Part shown: piece after piece, positions 54,455 to 62,953 of the stretch
How positions within the stretch are numbered: the stretch's first letter is position 1
How the letters are laid out: each line of letters begins with the position of its first letter
Origin: Streptomyces zaomyceticus
GTDB taxonomy: Bacteria > Actinomycetota > Actinomycetes > Streptomycetales > Streptomycetaceae
Assembly (NCBI RefSeq): GCF_014656215.1
Contig: NZ_BNBZ01000001.1
Location: forward strand, 434,001-498,000
Direction of reading: 5' to 3'
Length of the DNA: 64,000 nt
The notes under the pieces: model-generated
Seen by the model: only the letters and a program-made list of their open reading frames with translations
Databases searched by the model: none
Told to the model about the DNA's origin: nothing
Position numbers and translations under genes: made by a program

Positions 54455-54486
54455 TTGACAGGTTCGTACACGCGAACCCATATGTT
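54455..54486 (+). promoter_or_regulatory. adpA promoter with an inverted repeat in its spacer
   Basis: A perfect -35, TTGACA (54455-54460), is followed immediately by GGTTCGTACACGCGAACC (54461-54478), a repeat with 6-base arms. Next comes CATATG (54479-54484) as a plausible -10. The repeat fills the spacer, so a bound protein would block RNA polymerase. The start codon is about 345 bases further on, so the leader is long. This gap of 444 bp holds no gene. Confidence 0.6.
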
Positions 54487-54836
54487 TTCAGCCAACTTCC
54501 ATCTGTCGGCGAGTCCTTGGCGGAACGGTTGCCCAACCCCGGCGCCGGCACCCGGAAATCCCCCGCCACAAAGGCTCGCACCCCCCGCGTACGGGGGCGT
54601 TCGCCCCACCGGCCCTTCCCCCGGCGACCGCCGGACGGAAGACTTCGCGATCGATCGCTTCGCGCCAAGTGGCCTTGTCGACAATCCACCGGATGGAGAA
54701 CTTGTCACGCCGGCGCCACAGGACACAGTAGATTCGATCATGGGTACCGAAGACTGGGGTCTCGTGCAAAACCGAGGGGAAACGTGCAGGAGCGACACGA
54801 CCAGGGAGACGCGAACACCGAGGGGGGCTTAGCGTC

Positions 54837-56006
54837 ATGAGCCAGGACTCCGCCGCACCGGAGGCCGCACGGAAACTGACCGGGCGCCGCCGTCGCGAAG
54901 TCGTCGCGGTGCTGCTGTTCAGTGGCGGCCCCATCTTCGAGAGCTCCATCCCGCTCTCCGTTTTCGGCATCGACCGGCAGGACGCCGGGGTGCCCCGCTA
55001 CAGACTGCTCGTCTGCGCCGGCGAGGACGGCCCACTGCGGACCACCGGTGGGCTCGAACTGACCGCGCCGTACGGCCTGGAGGCCATCAGCCGCGCGGGC
55101 ACCGTCGTCGTCCCGGCCTGGCGGTCGATCACCTCGCCGCCGCCGCCGGAGGCGCTCGAGGCGCTGCGCCGCGCCCACGAGGAGGGCGCGCGCATCGTCG
55201 GCCTGTGCACCGGGGCGTTCGTCCTCGCCGCGGCCGGTCTGCTCGACGGCCGCCCGGCGACCACGCACTGGATGTACGCGCCGACGCTCGCCAAGCGCTA
55301 CCCATCGGTCCATGTGGACCCCCGGGAGCTCTTCGTCGACGACGGGGACGTACTGACCTCCGCGGGCACGGCGGCCGGAATCGATCTGTGTCTGCACATC
55401 GTGCGGACCGACCACGGCACGGAGGCCGCGGGCGCCCTGGCGCGCCGCCTGGTCGTCCCGCCGCGGCGCAGCGGCGGTCAGGAGCGCTACCTCGACAGGT
55501 CTTTACCTGAAGAGATCGGCGCCGACCCGCTGGCCGAGGTCGTCGCCTGGGCGCTGGAGCACCTCCACGAGCAGTTCGACGTGGAGACCCTCGCCGCCCG
55601 CGCGTACATGTCACGGCGGACCTTCGACCGCCGGTTCCGCTCGCTGACCGGATCGGCCCCCCTCCAGTGGCTGATCACCCAGCGGGTGCTCCAGGCACAG
55701 CGGCTGCTCGAGACCTCCGACTACTCGGTCGACGAGGTCGCGGGCCGGTGCGGCTTCCGCTCCCCGGTGGCACTGCGCGGCCACTTCCGGCGGCAGCTCG
55801 GCTCCTCGCCGGCCGCCTACCGGGCGGCGTACCGCGCCAGGCGGCCGCAGGGCGAGGTCGGCACGGCGGTGCTCGACGCGGTCGTGCCGGCGCAGGTCTC
55901 GGCCGGCATCCGGCGTCCGCCGTCCCCGCTGGACCAGGGGAAGCCGCAGTCCGACGTCTACGCTCCGGGACGCCCGTCGTTCCCGGGCCAGCGCAGCGCG
56001 CCGTAG
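54837..56006 (+). CDS. adpA: AdpA (BldH), master developmental regulator
   Basis: 389-residue AraC-type activator of morphological differentiation and secondary metabolism. An N-terminal DJ-1/PfpI-like dimerisation domain (AVLLFSGGPIFESSIPLSVFG, IVGLCTGAFVLAAAG) joins an AraC DNA-binding domain (TLAARAYMSRRTFDRRFRSLTG, VDEVAGRCGFRSPVALRGHFRRQLG). Codon 223 (55503-55505), between the two domains in RSLPEE, is TTA, so translation should need the bldA tRNA. ATG 54837 has GAGGGGGG upstream. Followed by a strong terminator and orn. Confidence 0.97.
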   Translation: MSQDSAAPEAARKLTGRRRREVVAVLLFSGGPIFESSIPLSVFGIDRQDAGVPRYRLLVCAGEDGPLRTTGGLELTAPYGLEAISRAGTVVVPAWRSITSPPPPEALEALRRAHEEGARIVGLCTGAFVLAAAGLLDGRPATTHWMYAPTLAKRYPSVHVDPRELFVDDGDVLTSAGTAAGIDLCLHIVRTDHGTEAAGALARRLVVPPRRSGGQERYLDRSLPEEIGADPLAEVVAWALEHLHEQFDVETLAARAYMSRRTFDRRFRSLTGSAPLQWLITQRVLQAQRLLETSDYSVDEVAGRCGFRSPVALRGHFRRQLGSSPAAYRAAYRARRPQGEVGTAVLDAVVPAQVSAGIRRPPSPLDQGKPQSDVYAPGRPSFPGQRSAP

Positions 56007-56039
56007 AGCCGCGCGGCCACAAGCCGCGCATCGCAGGAC

Positions 56040-56078
56040 CTGAGGGCGCCCGGGGAGACCTCCCCCGGGCGCCCTCAG
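56040..56078 (+). terminator. adpA terminator
   Basis: A 16-bp perfect stem (CTGAGGGCGCCCGGGG and its complement) with a 7-base loop lies 34 bases after the adpA stop. Confidence 0.88.
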
Positions 56079-56135
56079 GGCTGCTCGGGGCGCTCGACCC
56101 GCTCGGGTGGGGGGAAGAGCCCCTAAGGTGGACGC

Positions 56136-56738
56136 ATGAACGATCGCATGGTGTGGATCGACTGCGAGATGACCGGGCTCTCGCTGACGGACGACGCACT
56201 CATCGAGGTGGCCGCACTGGTCACCGACTCGGAACTGAACGTGCTCGGCGACGGGGTGGACATCGTGATCCGCCCGCCGGACGCGGCCCTGGAGACCATG
56301 CCCGAGATCGTGCGCCAGATGCACACGTCCTCGGGGCTGCTCGACGCGCTCGCCGACGGCACCACGCTCGCCGACGCGGAGGCCCAGGTCCTCGCGTACA
56401 TCCGCGAGCACGTCAAGGAGCCCGGCAAGGCACCCCTGTGCGGGAACTCGGTCTCCACGGACCGCGGCTTCCTCGCCCGGGACATGGCCGCCCTGGAGAG
56501 CCACCTGCACTACCGGATCGTCGATGTCTCCTCGGTCAAGGAGCTGGCCCGCCGCTGGTACCCGAGGGCGTACTTCAACAGTCCGGAGAAGAACGGCAAC
56601 CACCGGGCGCTCGCCGACATCCGTGAATCCATCGCGGAGCTGCGCTACTACCGCGAGGCGGTCTTCGTCCCGCAGCCCGGCCCGGACTCGGAGACCGCGA
56701 AGCGGATCGCGGCCCGGCACGTCGTACCGGCCGAATGA
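56136..56738 (+). CDS. orn: Oligoribonuclease
   Basis: 200-residue DEDDh 3'-5' exoribonuclease that finishes RNA decay by hydrolysing dinucleotides, including pGpG from cyclic di-GMP. The acidic and histidine residues are in [11 protein letters not shown] (Asp, Glu), [16 protein letters not shown] (Asp) and [14 protein letters not shown] (His, Asp). ATG 56136 fits the family N-terminus. It follows adpA on the same strand but behind a terminator, so it has its own promoter in the 130-bp gap. Confidence 0.95.
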   Translation: MNDRMVWIDCEMTGLSLTDDALIEVAALVTDSELNVLGDGVDIVIRPPDAALETMPEIVRQMHTSSGLLDALADGTTLADAEAQVLAYIREHVKEPGKAPLCGNSVSTDRGFLARDMAALESHLHYRIVDVSSVKELARRWYPRAYFNSPEKNGNHRALADIRESIAELRYYREAVFVPQPGPDSETAKRIAARHVVPAE

Positions 56739-56856
56739 ACCCCTTCGCGTAGGGCCTGCTCGCGCCCCCGATCAATGGGGGCGCGAGCACCCTCCAGAAC
56801 CCTGTAGACTTCTTCTCGGCCGGTCGGGGAAACCTTCGGGAAAACCGCCGGGCATG

Positions 56857-56932
56857 GTGGGTATAGCTCAGCTGGCAGAGCACCTGGTTGTGGTCCAGGA
56901 TGTCGCGGGTTCAAGTCCCGTTACTCACCCCA
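56857..56932 (+). tRNA. tRNA-His (GTG)
   Basis: Cloverleaf with acceptor GTGGGTA/TACTCAC, D arm GCTCAGCTGGCAGAGC, anticodon stem CTGG/CCAG with loop TTGTGGT (anticodon GTG) and T loop GGTTCAAGTCC. The CCA end is encoded. A G at 56856 can serve as the tRNA-His G-1, opposite the C discriminator. No integrase or duplicated 3' end is seen, so no element is inserted here. Confidence 0.96.
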
Positions 56933-56936
56933 ATGG

Positions 56937-56970
56937 CTCAGGCCCCGGTTCGAAAGAACCGGGGCCTGAG
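56937..56970 (+). terminator. Terminator after tRNA-His
   Basis: A 15-bp stem (CTCAGGCCCCGGTTC and complement) closes on a GAAA tetraloop directly after the tRNA. Confidence 0.9.
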
Positions 56971-57001
56971 TCGTTTCCGCGCTCGGACCCACGCGCCGGT
57001 C

Positions 57002-57025
57002 CCCCGCACCGGACCGAGTGCGGGG
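57002..57025 (-). terminator. Terminator of the GH74/xylanase operon
   Basis: CCCCGCAC and GTGCGGGG pair around an 8-base loop, 13 bases beyond the xylanase stop. Confidence 0.65.
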
Positions 57026-57037
57026 CGGAGTTCCGGG

Positions 57038-58384
57038 CTAAATGCCGGTGGCGCAGGTGAGGGCCGCCGGGGGCGGGTTGGTGCCCGACCAGGCGCCGTT
57101 GAAGCCGAAGGCGACCGTGCCGCCCGGCGGGACGGTGGCGTTGTACGGGAGGTGCGAGGCCGTCACCTCCGCCCCGGTCTGGGTGACCGCCGCGTTCCAC
57201 GCCTGGGTGACCCGCTGGCCGGCCGGCTGGGTCCAGCGCACGGTCCAGCCGTTCAGCGCGGCCGCGCCGGTGTTCCGGAGGGTGACCTGGGCCGTGAAAC
57301 CGCCCGTCCACTGGCTGCTGACCGCATATGTGACGGAGCACACACCCGGGGCCGGTGGGGTCACCGGGGCGAGCGTCTCGGCGATTCCGGCGTGGGCGGG
57401 CTTGGGCGCGAGGTTCTCGTCGTACGGAGTCGCCGCGCCCTGGCCCGGGAAGAAGTCCGGGATCCACGAGTCGGAGTCGGTGAAGCCCCAGACGGTGACG
57501 CCCGCGCAGCGGGTGACGGCGAGGCAGGCGCGCAGGACGGCGGCGTAGTCCGCCCTCTGCTGCGCGAGCTTGGCGTCGGTCGCGGGCAGGGTCATCCGGA
57601 TGTCCAGCTCGGTGATCGCCACGTCCACACCGAGTTCGGCGAAGCGGCGCAGGTTGGCCTCCAGGGAGGCGGGGACCTGGCCGAGGACGAGATGGGCCTG
57701 GAAGCCGACCCCGTCGACCGGGACCCCCTGCGCGAGGAGCCGCTTCACCAGGGCGTACATGCCGTCGCTCTTCGCGCCGACGGCGTCGGTCGAGTAGTCG
57801 TTCAGGTAGAGCTTCGCGGCCGGGTCGGCGGCGCGTGCCGCGCGGAAGGCGTCCGCGATGTACGACTCGCCGAGGGCCGCGCCCCAGAGGGAGGGGCGCA
57901 GGGTCCCGTCCTCGTTCAGGGGTTCGTTGACGACGTCCCAGTGGTCGATGCGGCCCTTGTAACGGCCGGCCTCCGCGGTGATGTGGTCGGTCATGAGGGT
58001 GCGCAGCTCGGCGGCGGTCCAGCTGCCGCCGGTGAGCCAGCCGGGGAGCTGGCTGTGCCAGACGAGGGTGTGGCCGCGCACCCGCTGGCCGTGGGCCTCG
58101 GCGAAGGCGACGACCCGGTCGGCGCCGGTCCAGTCGTGGGTGCCCCGGGCGGGCTCCACGGCGTCCCACTTCATCTCGTTGCCGGGGGTGAGGGAGCCGA
58201 ACTGGGCCCCGGCGAGGTCCCCGTACCCCCCGGTGAGTTTCCCCCCGGTGACGGCGGTGCCGAGGTAGATCCCCCGGGCCGCCGCGAGGTCCCGCAGCGG
58301 GGTGTCGGCCGCGGAGGCGGGGGTGGTGGCGGAGGTGAGGACCGCGGCGAGGAGGGCGGCGGCGGTGATCAGGCGGCGGAGCAT
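57038..58384 (-). CDS. Secreted endo-1,4-beta-xylanase, GH10 with C-terminal CBM2
   Basis: 448-residue exported xylanase. A signal peptide (LITAAALLAAVLTSATTPASA) is followed by a GH10 barrel, with acid/base Glu in HWDVVNEPLNEDG and nucleophile Glu in AITELDIRMTLP. A short linker leads to a family 2 carbohydrate-binding module (CSVTYAVSSQWTGGFTAQVTL to PPAALTC) that binds cellulose or xylan. GGAGGTG precedes ATG 58384. The start overlaps the GH74 stop by 16 bp, so the two hydrolases are co-expressed. Confidence 0.95.
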   Translation of the reverse strand: MLRRLITAAALLAAVLTSATTPASAADTPLRDLAAARGIYLGTAVTGGKLTGGYGDLAGAQFGSLTPGNEMKWDAVEPARGTHDWTGADRVVAFAEAHGQRVRGHTLVWHSQLPGWLTGGSWTAAELRTLMTDHITAEAGRYKGRIDHWDVVNEPLNEDGTLRPSLWGAALGESYIADAFRAARAADPAAKLYLNDYSTDAVGAKSDGMYALVKRLLAQGVPVDGVGFQAHLVLGQVPASLEANLRRFAELGVDVAITELDIRMTLPATDAKLAQQRADYAAVLRACLAVTRCAGVTVWGFTDSDSWIPDFFPGQGAATPYDENLAPKPAHAGIAETLAPVTPPAPGVCSVTYAVSSQWTGGFTAQVTLRNTGAAALNGWTVRWTQPAGQRVTQAWNAAVTQTGAEVTASHLPYNATVPPGGTVAFGFNGAWSGTNPPPAALTCATGI

Positions 58385-61038
58385 GTCGCACCTCCGAGGG
58401 TGAAGGCGGCCGGTACGGGGTTGGTGCCCGTCCAGGTGCCGGTGAAGCCGAAGGAGGCGGAGGCCCCGGCGGCGACGGCGCCGTTCCAGTCGGCGTTCCG
58501 GGCGGTGACGGCGGTGCCCGTCCGGGCGGGGGTCGCGTTCCACATCCGGTCGACGCGCTGGCCGGCCGGATAGTCCCAGCCGAGGCTCCAGCCGGTCCAG
58601 GCGGTGGTGGAGGTGTTGGTGAGGGTGACGTCGGCCTGGAAGCCGCCCTGCCACTGGTTGGTCACCTTGTACGCGACCTTGCAGGCACCGGTGGGCGCGG
58701 GCGGCTCGGTGGTACCGCCGCCGTCACCGCCCCCGGTCTCGCTCGTGTCGCCGTAGATGATGCCGCGGCCGTTGGTGGAGACGTACACCCGGCCGTAGAC
58801 CCGGGGATCGCCGGTGATCGCGCCGCCGGTCCAGCCCCACTGGTGGGCGTCGTCGTTGACCCGGACCCAGCTCGTGCCCGCGTCGGTGGAGCGGAAGACG
58901 CCGCGGACTCCGCCGATCTTCGCGCTCGTGTAGAGGGCGGGGTACGCGGCTCCCGGGGCGGCCTTGCCGAAGCCGACGGTGTCGGCCTGCTCGACGCCGG
59001 AGACCCGGGTGAAGGTGGCTCCGCCGTCGGTCGAGTGCCAGAGCCCGTAGGTGGCGTCGGGGGCGCCGCCGGAGAGCCAGATGTCGCCCTTCCGGCCGGG
59101 GACGGCCTTGAAGCGGACGTTGCCCTTGGCGGGAAGGCCGGTGGCGCGGGCGGTGAAGCTCGCTCCGCCGTCCGTACTGGCGTAGAAGGTGCCGGAGGCG
59201 AAGGCGTAGAAGGTGAGCGGGTCGACGCGGTCGGACTCGACGGTCGCCCCGGCCGGGACACCGGTGGAGGCCGTCCAGGCGCCGCCGGTGCCGGTGTGGA
59301 CGCCCGTGCCGTCCGGGCTCCAGACGAACCGGGTGCCGTCGGCCGCGGCGGCGACCGTGCCGCCGCCGGTGACGCCCGGGGGTTCCTGTCCGGCACTCCA
59401 GTCGGCGCCGTTGTCGGTGGAGAAGGCGACGCGAGGACCGCCGTCGAGGTTCCCGGCGCGTACGACGGTGCCGGGCTTGGTCTCGGCGAAGTCGACGCTG
59501 GTGGTGGAGGTGAAGTGGGGGCCGGTGAACATCATCGAGGGGACCTTGGTGAGGTCCGTGTGCCGGAAGCCGCCGATGTCGCCGAGGGCGCTGATCAGCG
59601 GGGCCCCGGAGGGCGGGGAGGCCAGGTCGAGGACGGCGGTCTCCTCCAGGCCCTGGACCATGGGCCGGATGGTGAAGGGCGTGCCCGTGTCCCACTTGCC
59701 GAGGTCCTGCGTGCCGTACACGGTGGCGCCGGTGCCGTACATCATGCGGTTCGAGTCGAAGGGGTCGATCTCCAGGGCCTCGGTCATCCAGCCGAGCTTC
59801 GGGGTCTGCTCGGGCGGGGCGGGGTCGGCGCCCCAGGTCAGCCAGGGCACGGAGGAGACGTCCATGGTGTAGCGGTTGGACCGGTTCGGGTACGAGGTGT
59901 AGTCCCAGGCCCTGGTCCAGCCGGCGCCGCTGTCGGTGGAGCGGAAGATCTGGGTGTCGGGGAACCAGGAGCTGTAGCCGGAGACCATGACGGTGCCGGG
60001 GCGCCGGCGGTCGACGGTCAGGCCGCTGAAGCCGTAGTAGGTGTCGGCCTCGGCGACGGGGCTGATGTCCGTCCAGGTGCCGGTGGCGGTGGCGTACCGC
60101 CAGACCTGCCCCTTGGCGCCGTCGTACGGGCCGGCCGTGTCGCTGTACGCGAGGTAGAGGTAGCCGTTCTCCGCGTCGAGGACGCCCTTGTGGGCGAGGT
60201 ACCCGGTGGGCTGGCCGGGGAGCCGGGTCCAGGTGGCGCCGGCGTCGGTGGACCGGTAGACGGCGTTCTGCTTGTCGCCGACGCCGACGTAGAGGGTGCT
60301 CGTGGCGCTGCCGGCGGTCCCGGTGGACTCGTCGAAGGTGACCCAGACGATGCCCTGCTGGTCGGAGTTGTAGCCGCTGGTGTCGGTGGGGTCCTGCTGA
60401 TGGCCGCCGGGGTTGGTGAAGGAGGTGACCTTCGACCAGGTGACGCCGGAGTCGGTGGAGCGCCAGAGGCCGTTGCCGCTGGGGGTGCCGAGGTAGAGGA
60501 CGCTGTTCCGGTGCGGGTCGACGGCGAGGCGCTCGCCCATGCCGCGGCCGGGCATGTTGCCGCCGAGCTTGAAGGGGAGGTCGGTGCGCTGCCAGGTGGC
60601 GCCGCGGTCGGCGGAGCGCAGGACGGCGCCGTTTCCGGGGTCCCAGTCGTTGGTGTACGTGCCGACCGCCGCGTACACCTTGTCGGGGTCGACGCCGTCG
60701 GAGGCGAGACCGACGACTCCGGTGTGGCCCCAGTGGTCCCAGTCGACGGAGTCGAGCAGCGGGGTCCAGGTGGAGGCGGCCTGGTTCCAGCGGTAGGCGC
60801 CGCCGATGTCGGTGCGGGCGTAGACGAGGTTCTTCTCGGTCCGGTTGAAGACGATGCCGGGGACGAAGCCGCCGCCGTCGACGCGCACGTTCTTCCAGGT
60901 GTAGGACGACGCCGCGGCGGCCGGCACGGCCGTGCCCGGGGGTGCGGCGGGGGTGGGGGCGGCGGTGGCCGGTACCGCCCCCGTGAGGAGGCCCGCGGTG
61001 AGGGCGAGCCCCGCGAGCAGATGGCGTGTGGTGCGCAT
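58369..61038 (-). CDS. Secreted xyloglucanase-type GH74 with C-terminal CBM2
   Basis: 889-residue exported glucanase. After the signal peptide (LLAGLALTAGLLTGAVPATA) come two seven-bladed propeller domains with repeated Asp-box-like STDSGVTWSK and STDAGATWTR elements; GH74 enzymes use two Asp, one likely in KNVRVDGGGFVPGI and RTDIGGAYRWN. They cleave xyloglucan backbones. A linker (ETGGGDGGGTTEPPAP) leads to a CBM2 (CKVAYKVTNQWQGGFQADVTL). Preceded by a perfect CebR box. Overlaps the xylanase gene. Confidence 0.93.
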   Translation of the reverse strand: MRTTRHLLAGLALTAGLLTGAVPATAAPTPAAPPGTAVPAAAASSYTWKNVRVDGGGFVPGIVFNRTEKNLVYARTDIGGAYRWNQAASTWTPLLDSVDWDHWGHTGVVGLASDGVDPDKVYAAVGTYTNDWDPGNGAVLRSADRGATWQRTDLPFKLGGNMPGRGMGERLAVDPHRNSVLYLGTPSGNGLWRSTDSGVTWSKVTSFTNPGGHQQDPTDTSGYNSDQQGIVWVTFDESTGTAGSATSTLYVGVGDKQNAVYRSTDAGATWTRLPGQPTGYLAHKGVLDAENGYLYLAYSDTAGPYDGAKGQVWRYATATGTWTDISPVAEADTYYGFSGLTVDRRRPGTVMVSGYSSWFPDTQIFRSTDSGAGWTRAWDYTSYPNRSNRYTMDVSSVPWLTWGADPAPPEQTPKLGWMTEALEIDPFDSNRMMYGTGATVYGTQDLGKWDTGTPFTIRPMVQGLEETAVLDLASPPSGAPLISALGDIGGFRHTDLTKVPSMMFTGPHFTSTTSVDFAETKPGTVVRAGNLDGGPRVAFSTDNGADWSAGQEPPGVTGGGTVAAAADGTRFVWSPDGTGVHTGTGGAWTASTGVPAGATVESDRVDPLTFYAFASGTFYASTDGGASFTARATGLPAKGNVRFKAVPGRKGDIWLSGGAPDATYGLWHSTDGGATFTRVSGVEQADTVGFGKAAPGAAYPALYTSAKIGGVRGVFRSTDAGTSWVRVNDDAHQWGWTGGAITGDPRVYGRVYVSTNGRGIIYGDTSETGGGDGGGTTEPPAPTGACKVAYKVTNQWQGGFQADVTLTNTSTTAWTGWSLGWDYPAGQRVDRMWNATPARTGTAVTARNADWNGAVAAGASASFGFTGTWTGTNPVPAAFTLGGATCSAA

Positions 61039-61060
61039 GGGTATCCCGTCGAAGATTGGA

Positions 61061-61074
61061 TGGGAGCGCTCCCA
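61061..61074. promoter_or_regulatory. CebR box
   Basis: TGGGAGCGCTCCCA is the exact consensus of the cellobiose/cellooligosaccharide repressor CebR. It is 23 bases upstream of the GH74 start, implying cello-oligosaccharide induction of GH74 and the xylanase. Confidence 0.93.
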
Positions 61075-61262
61075 CTATTGAGGTGCTGTCAGAACACGGT
61101 CAAGGTCCGGGAATCGTCGAAGACGTTCGACGGCGGCGCGGGAAGGCGGGCACGGGAGGGGCCCGGGAAAAGGGGTGCGCGCCCCGGCCGGGAGGTGGGG
61201 TGTCTCCGGCCGGGGCGCGCGGTGGGGGGGGCGAGATGGTTCCTGGGGTGGTGCCGTGGGGC

Positions 61263-62774
61263 CTACTTGTAGGCGGCGAAGGCCTTCGTGAAGGCCAGCG
61301 GCTGCTGGAGGATCGAGGAGCAGGTGGCGTCGGCGCGGTTCACGGCGCCGTCCGGGCACTGCTTGTCACGGGTCGAGGACCACATCGAGAGCCAGCCGAT
61401 CCCCTTGGACTTCGCGAAGTCGACGAGCTGGGTGGCGTCGTCGACCTTGAAGATCTCGGTGGTGACGTCGTTGACGCCGATCATCGGGGTGACGGCGACG
61501 GCCTTCCAGGCGGCCGCGTCGGAGAGCCCGAGGACGCCCTTGATCTGGGCCTGGGTGGCGGTCGCGGCCTGGATCGCGTACGTCCCCATGTCGGCGCTGT
61601 ACGCCGGGCCGTAGTCCATCGCCATGATGTTGACGGCGTCGACGCGGACCCCGTTGCGCCGGGCGTCGGCGAGCAGGTCCACGCCCGGCTGGGTCAGGCC
61701 CTCGGGCATGACCGGCAGGGTGAAGGAGACGTTCAGGCCGGGGTGGGACTTCTGGAGCTGGGCGATCGCCTGCGAGCGGCGGGTGTTGGCGGCGGTGTTC
61801 GGCAGGGCCGCGCCCTCGACGTCGAAGTCGACCTTGGTCAGCTTGTACTGGTCGACGACCTTGCCGTACGCGGCGGCCAGCGCCGAGGCGGACGAGCAGT
61901 TCAGGGCCAGTTCGTGACCGGCGGCGCCGCCGAAGGAGACCCGGACGTCACCGCCCTTGGCGCGCAGGGCGCCTATCTGGGCGGCGACCTTGTCGTTCGC
62001 CAGGTCGGTGACCCCGCCCCACAGCGGGGCGCAGGAGCCGCCGGAGGTGATGAAGGCGAGGTTGAACTCCTTCACCCCGGTGGCGTCGGCGGTCGCGAGC
62101 AGGTCGTACGCGGGATAGAGCGAGGTGTCGACGTACGGGGCGTACCTCGCAGCGGCGGCGGGGGCACCGGTCGCGGTCGCGGTGGGCGTCGGGGTGGGGG
62201 TCGGCGCGGTGGTCGCGGTGGCCGTCGGCTTCGGGCTCGTGGTGGCCGTGGCGGTCGGCTTCGGGGTCGTGGTGGCCGAAGGGGAGGCCGTCACGGTGGG
62301 CTGTCCGGTGGGGCGGCCGCTGGGGGTGGGGGCGGTGCCTCCGGCGGAGCAGGCGGCCTTGTTGATGAGGCAGTTGGCGGGGTCGCCGGCCTGTCCGGCG
62401 GCCGAGGTGACGAAGCCGACGGTGACGGACCGGCCGGGTGCGAGCTGCTTGTTCCAGCTCGCGGGCTTCACGGTGACATGGCTGCCGGAGACGGTGTGCT
62501 CGCCGTTCCAGAGGGAGCTGATGGTCGTGCCGGCGGGGAGGTCGAACTCCAGGGTCCAGTCGGACTGGGCGGCGGAGGTCTCGTTGGTGACGACGTACTG
62601 GCCGGTGTAGCCACCGGTCCAGGAGCTGGTCCTGGTGTACGCGGCGCCGACCGCGGCGGCCTGGGCCGTACCGGTGAGCGCGAACGCGGCGCCGCCGACG
62701 ACCGCCGCGGCGACGATCGCCCCGACGACCTTGGTCCTGGTGCTCGTCGTGCGCCGGTGCGAACTGGTGCCCAT
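61263..62774 (-). CDS. Secreted chitinase, GH18 with N-terminal CBM2-like module
   Basis: 503-residue exported protein. A signal segment (VVGAIVAAAVVGGAAFAL) precedes a carbohydrate-binding module of the CBM2 type (VGAAYTRTSSWTGGYTGQYVV to GDPANCLIN), a linker with repeated PTATATT, and a GH18 barrel with TKVDFDVEGAAL, the DxDxE catalytic motif ending in the acid Glu. GH18 hydrolyses chitin or related glycans. ATG 62774 fits. No CebR or dre box is seen within the 180-bp upstream gap. Confidence 0.9.
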   Translation of the reverse strand: MGTSSHRRTTSTRTKVVGAIVAAAVVGGAAFALTGTAQAAAVGAAYTRTSSWTGGYTGQYVVTNETSAAQSDWTLEFDLPAGTTISSLWNGEHTVSGSHVTVKPASWNKQLAPGRSVTVGFVTSAAGQAGDPANCLINKAACSAGGTAPTPSGRPTGQPTVTASPSATTTPKPTATATTSPKPTATATTAPTPTPTPTATATGAPAAAARYAPYVDTSLYPAYDLLATADATGVKEFNLAFITSGGSCAPLWGGVTDLANDKVAAQIGALRAKGGDVRVSFGGAAGHELALNCSSASALAAAYGKVVDQYKLTKVDFDVEGAALPNTAANTRRSQAIAQLQKSHPGLNVSFTLPVMPEGLTQPGVDLLADARRNGVRVDAVNIMAMDYGPAYSADMGTYAIQAATATQAQIKGVLGLSDAAAWKAVAVTPMIGVNDVTTEIFKVDDATQLVDFAKSKGIGWLSMWSSTRDKQCPDGAVNRADATCSSILQQPLAFTKAFAAYK

Positions 62775-62953
62775 CGCGTGCCTGCCTCTGGGTGCTGGGG
62801 GGTGGGGAAGGGGTGCGGCAGCACGCTAGCGACCGGAGAACGGACAAACGGGCGTCCGGGGACACCCGTCGGGATCCTTAGGGTCCGCTTAAGGAAGGCA
62901 TCGGAACCACGAAAGGTTCCGCGCCGGGGGAAGAGGGGGAAAGGGCCGGACGG

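Noticed and set aside
56857..56932. Integration site at tRNA-His
   Set aside because: No integrase, no duplicated tRNA 3' end and normal core genes on both sides.
62125..62290. Tandem repeats in the chitinase gene as a CRISPR or VNTR
   Set aside because: They encode a Pro/Thr linker between two domains, which is ordinary in secreted hydrolases.
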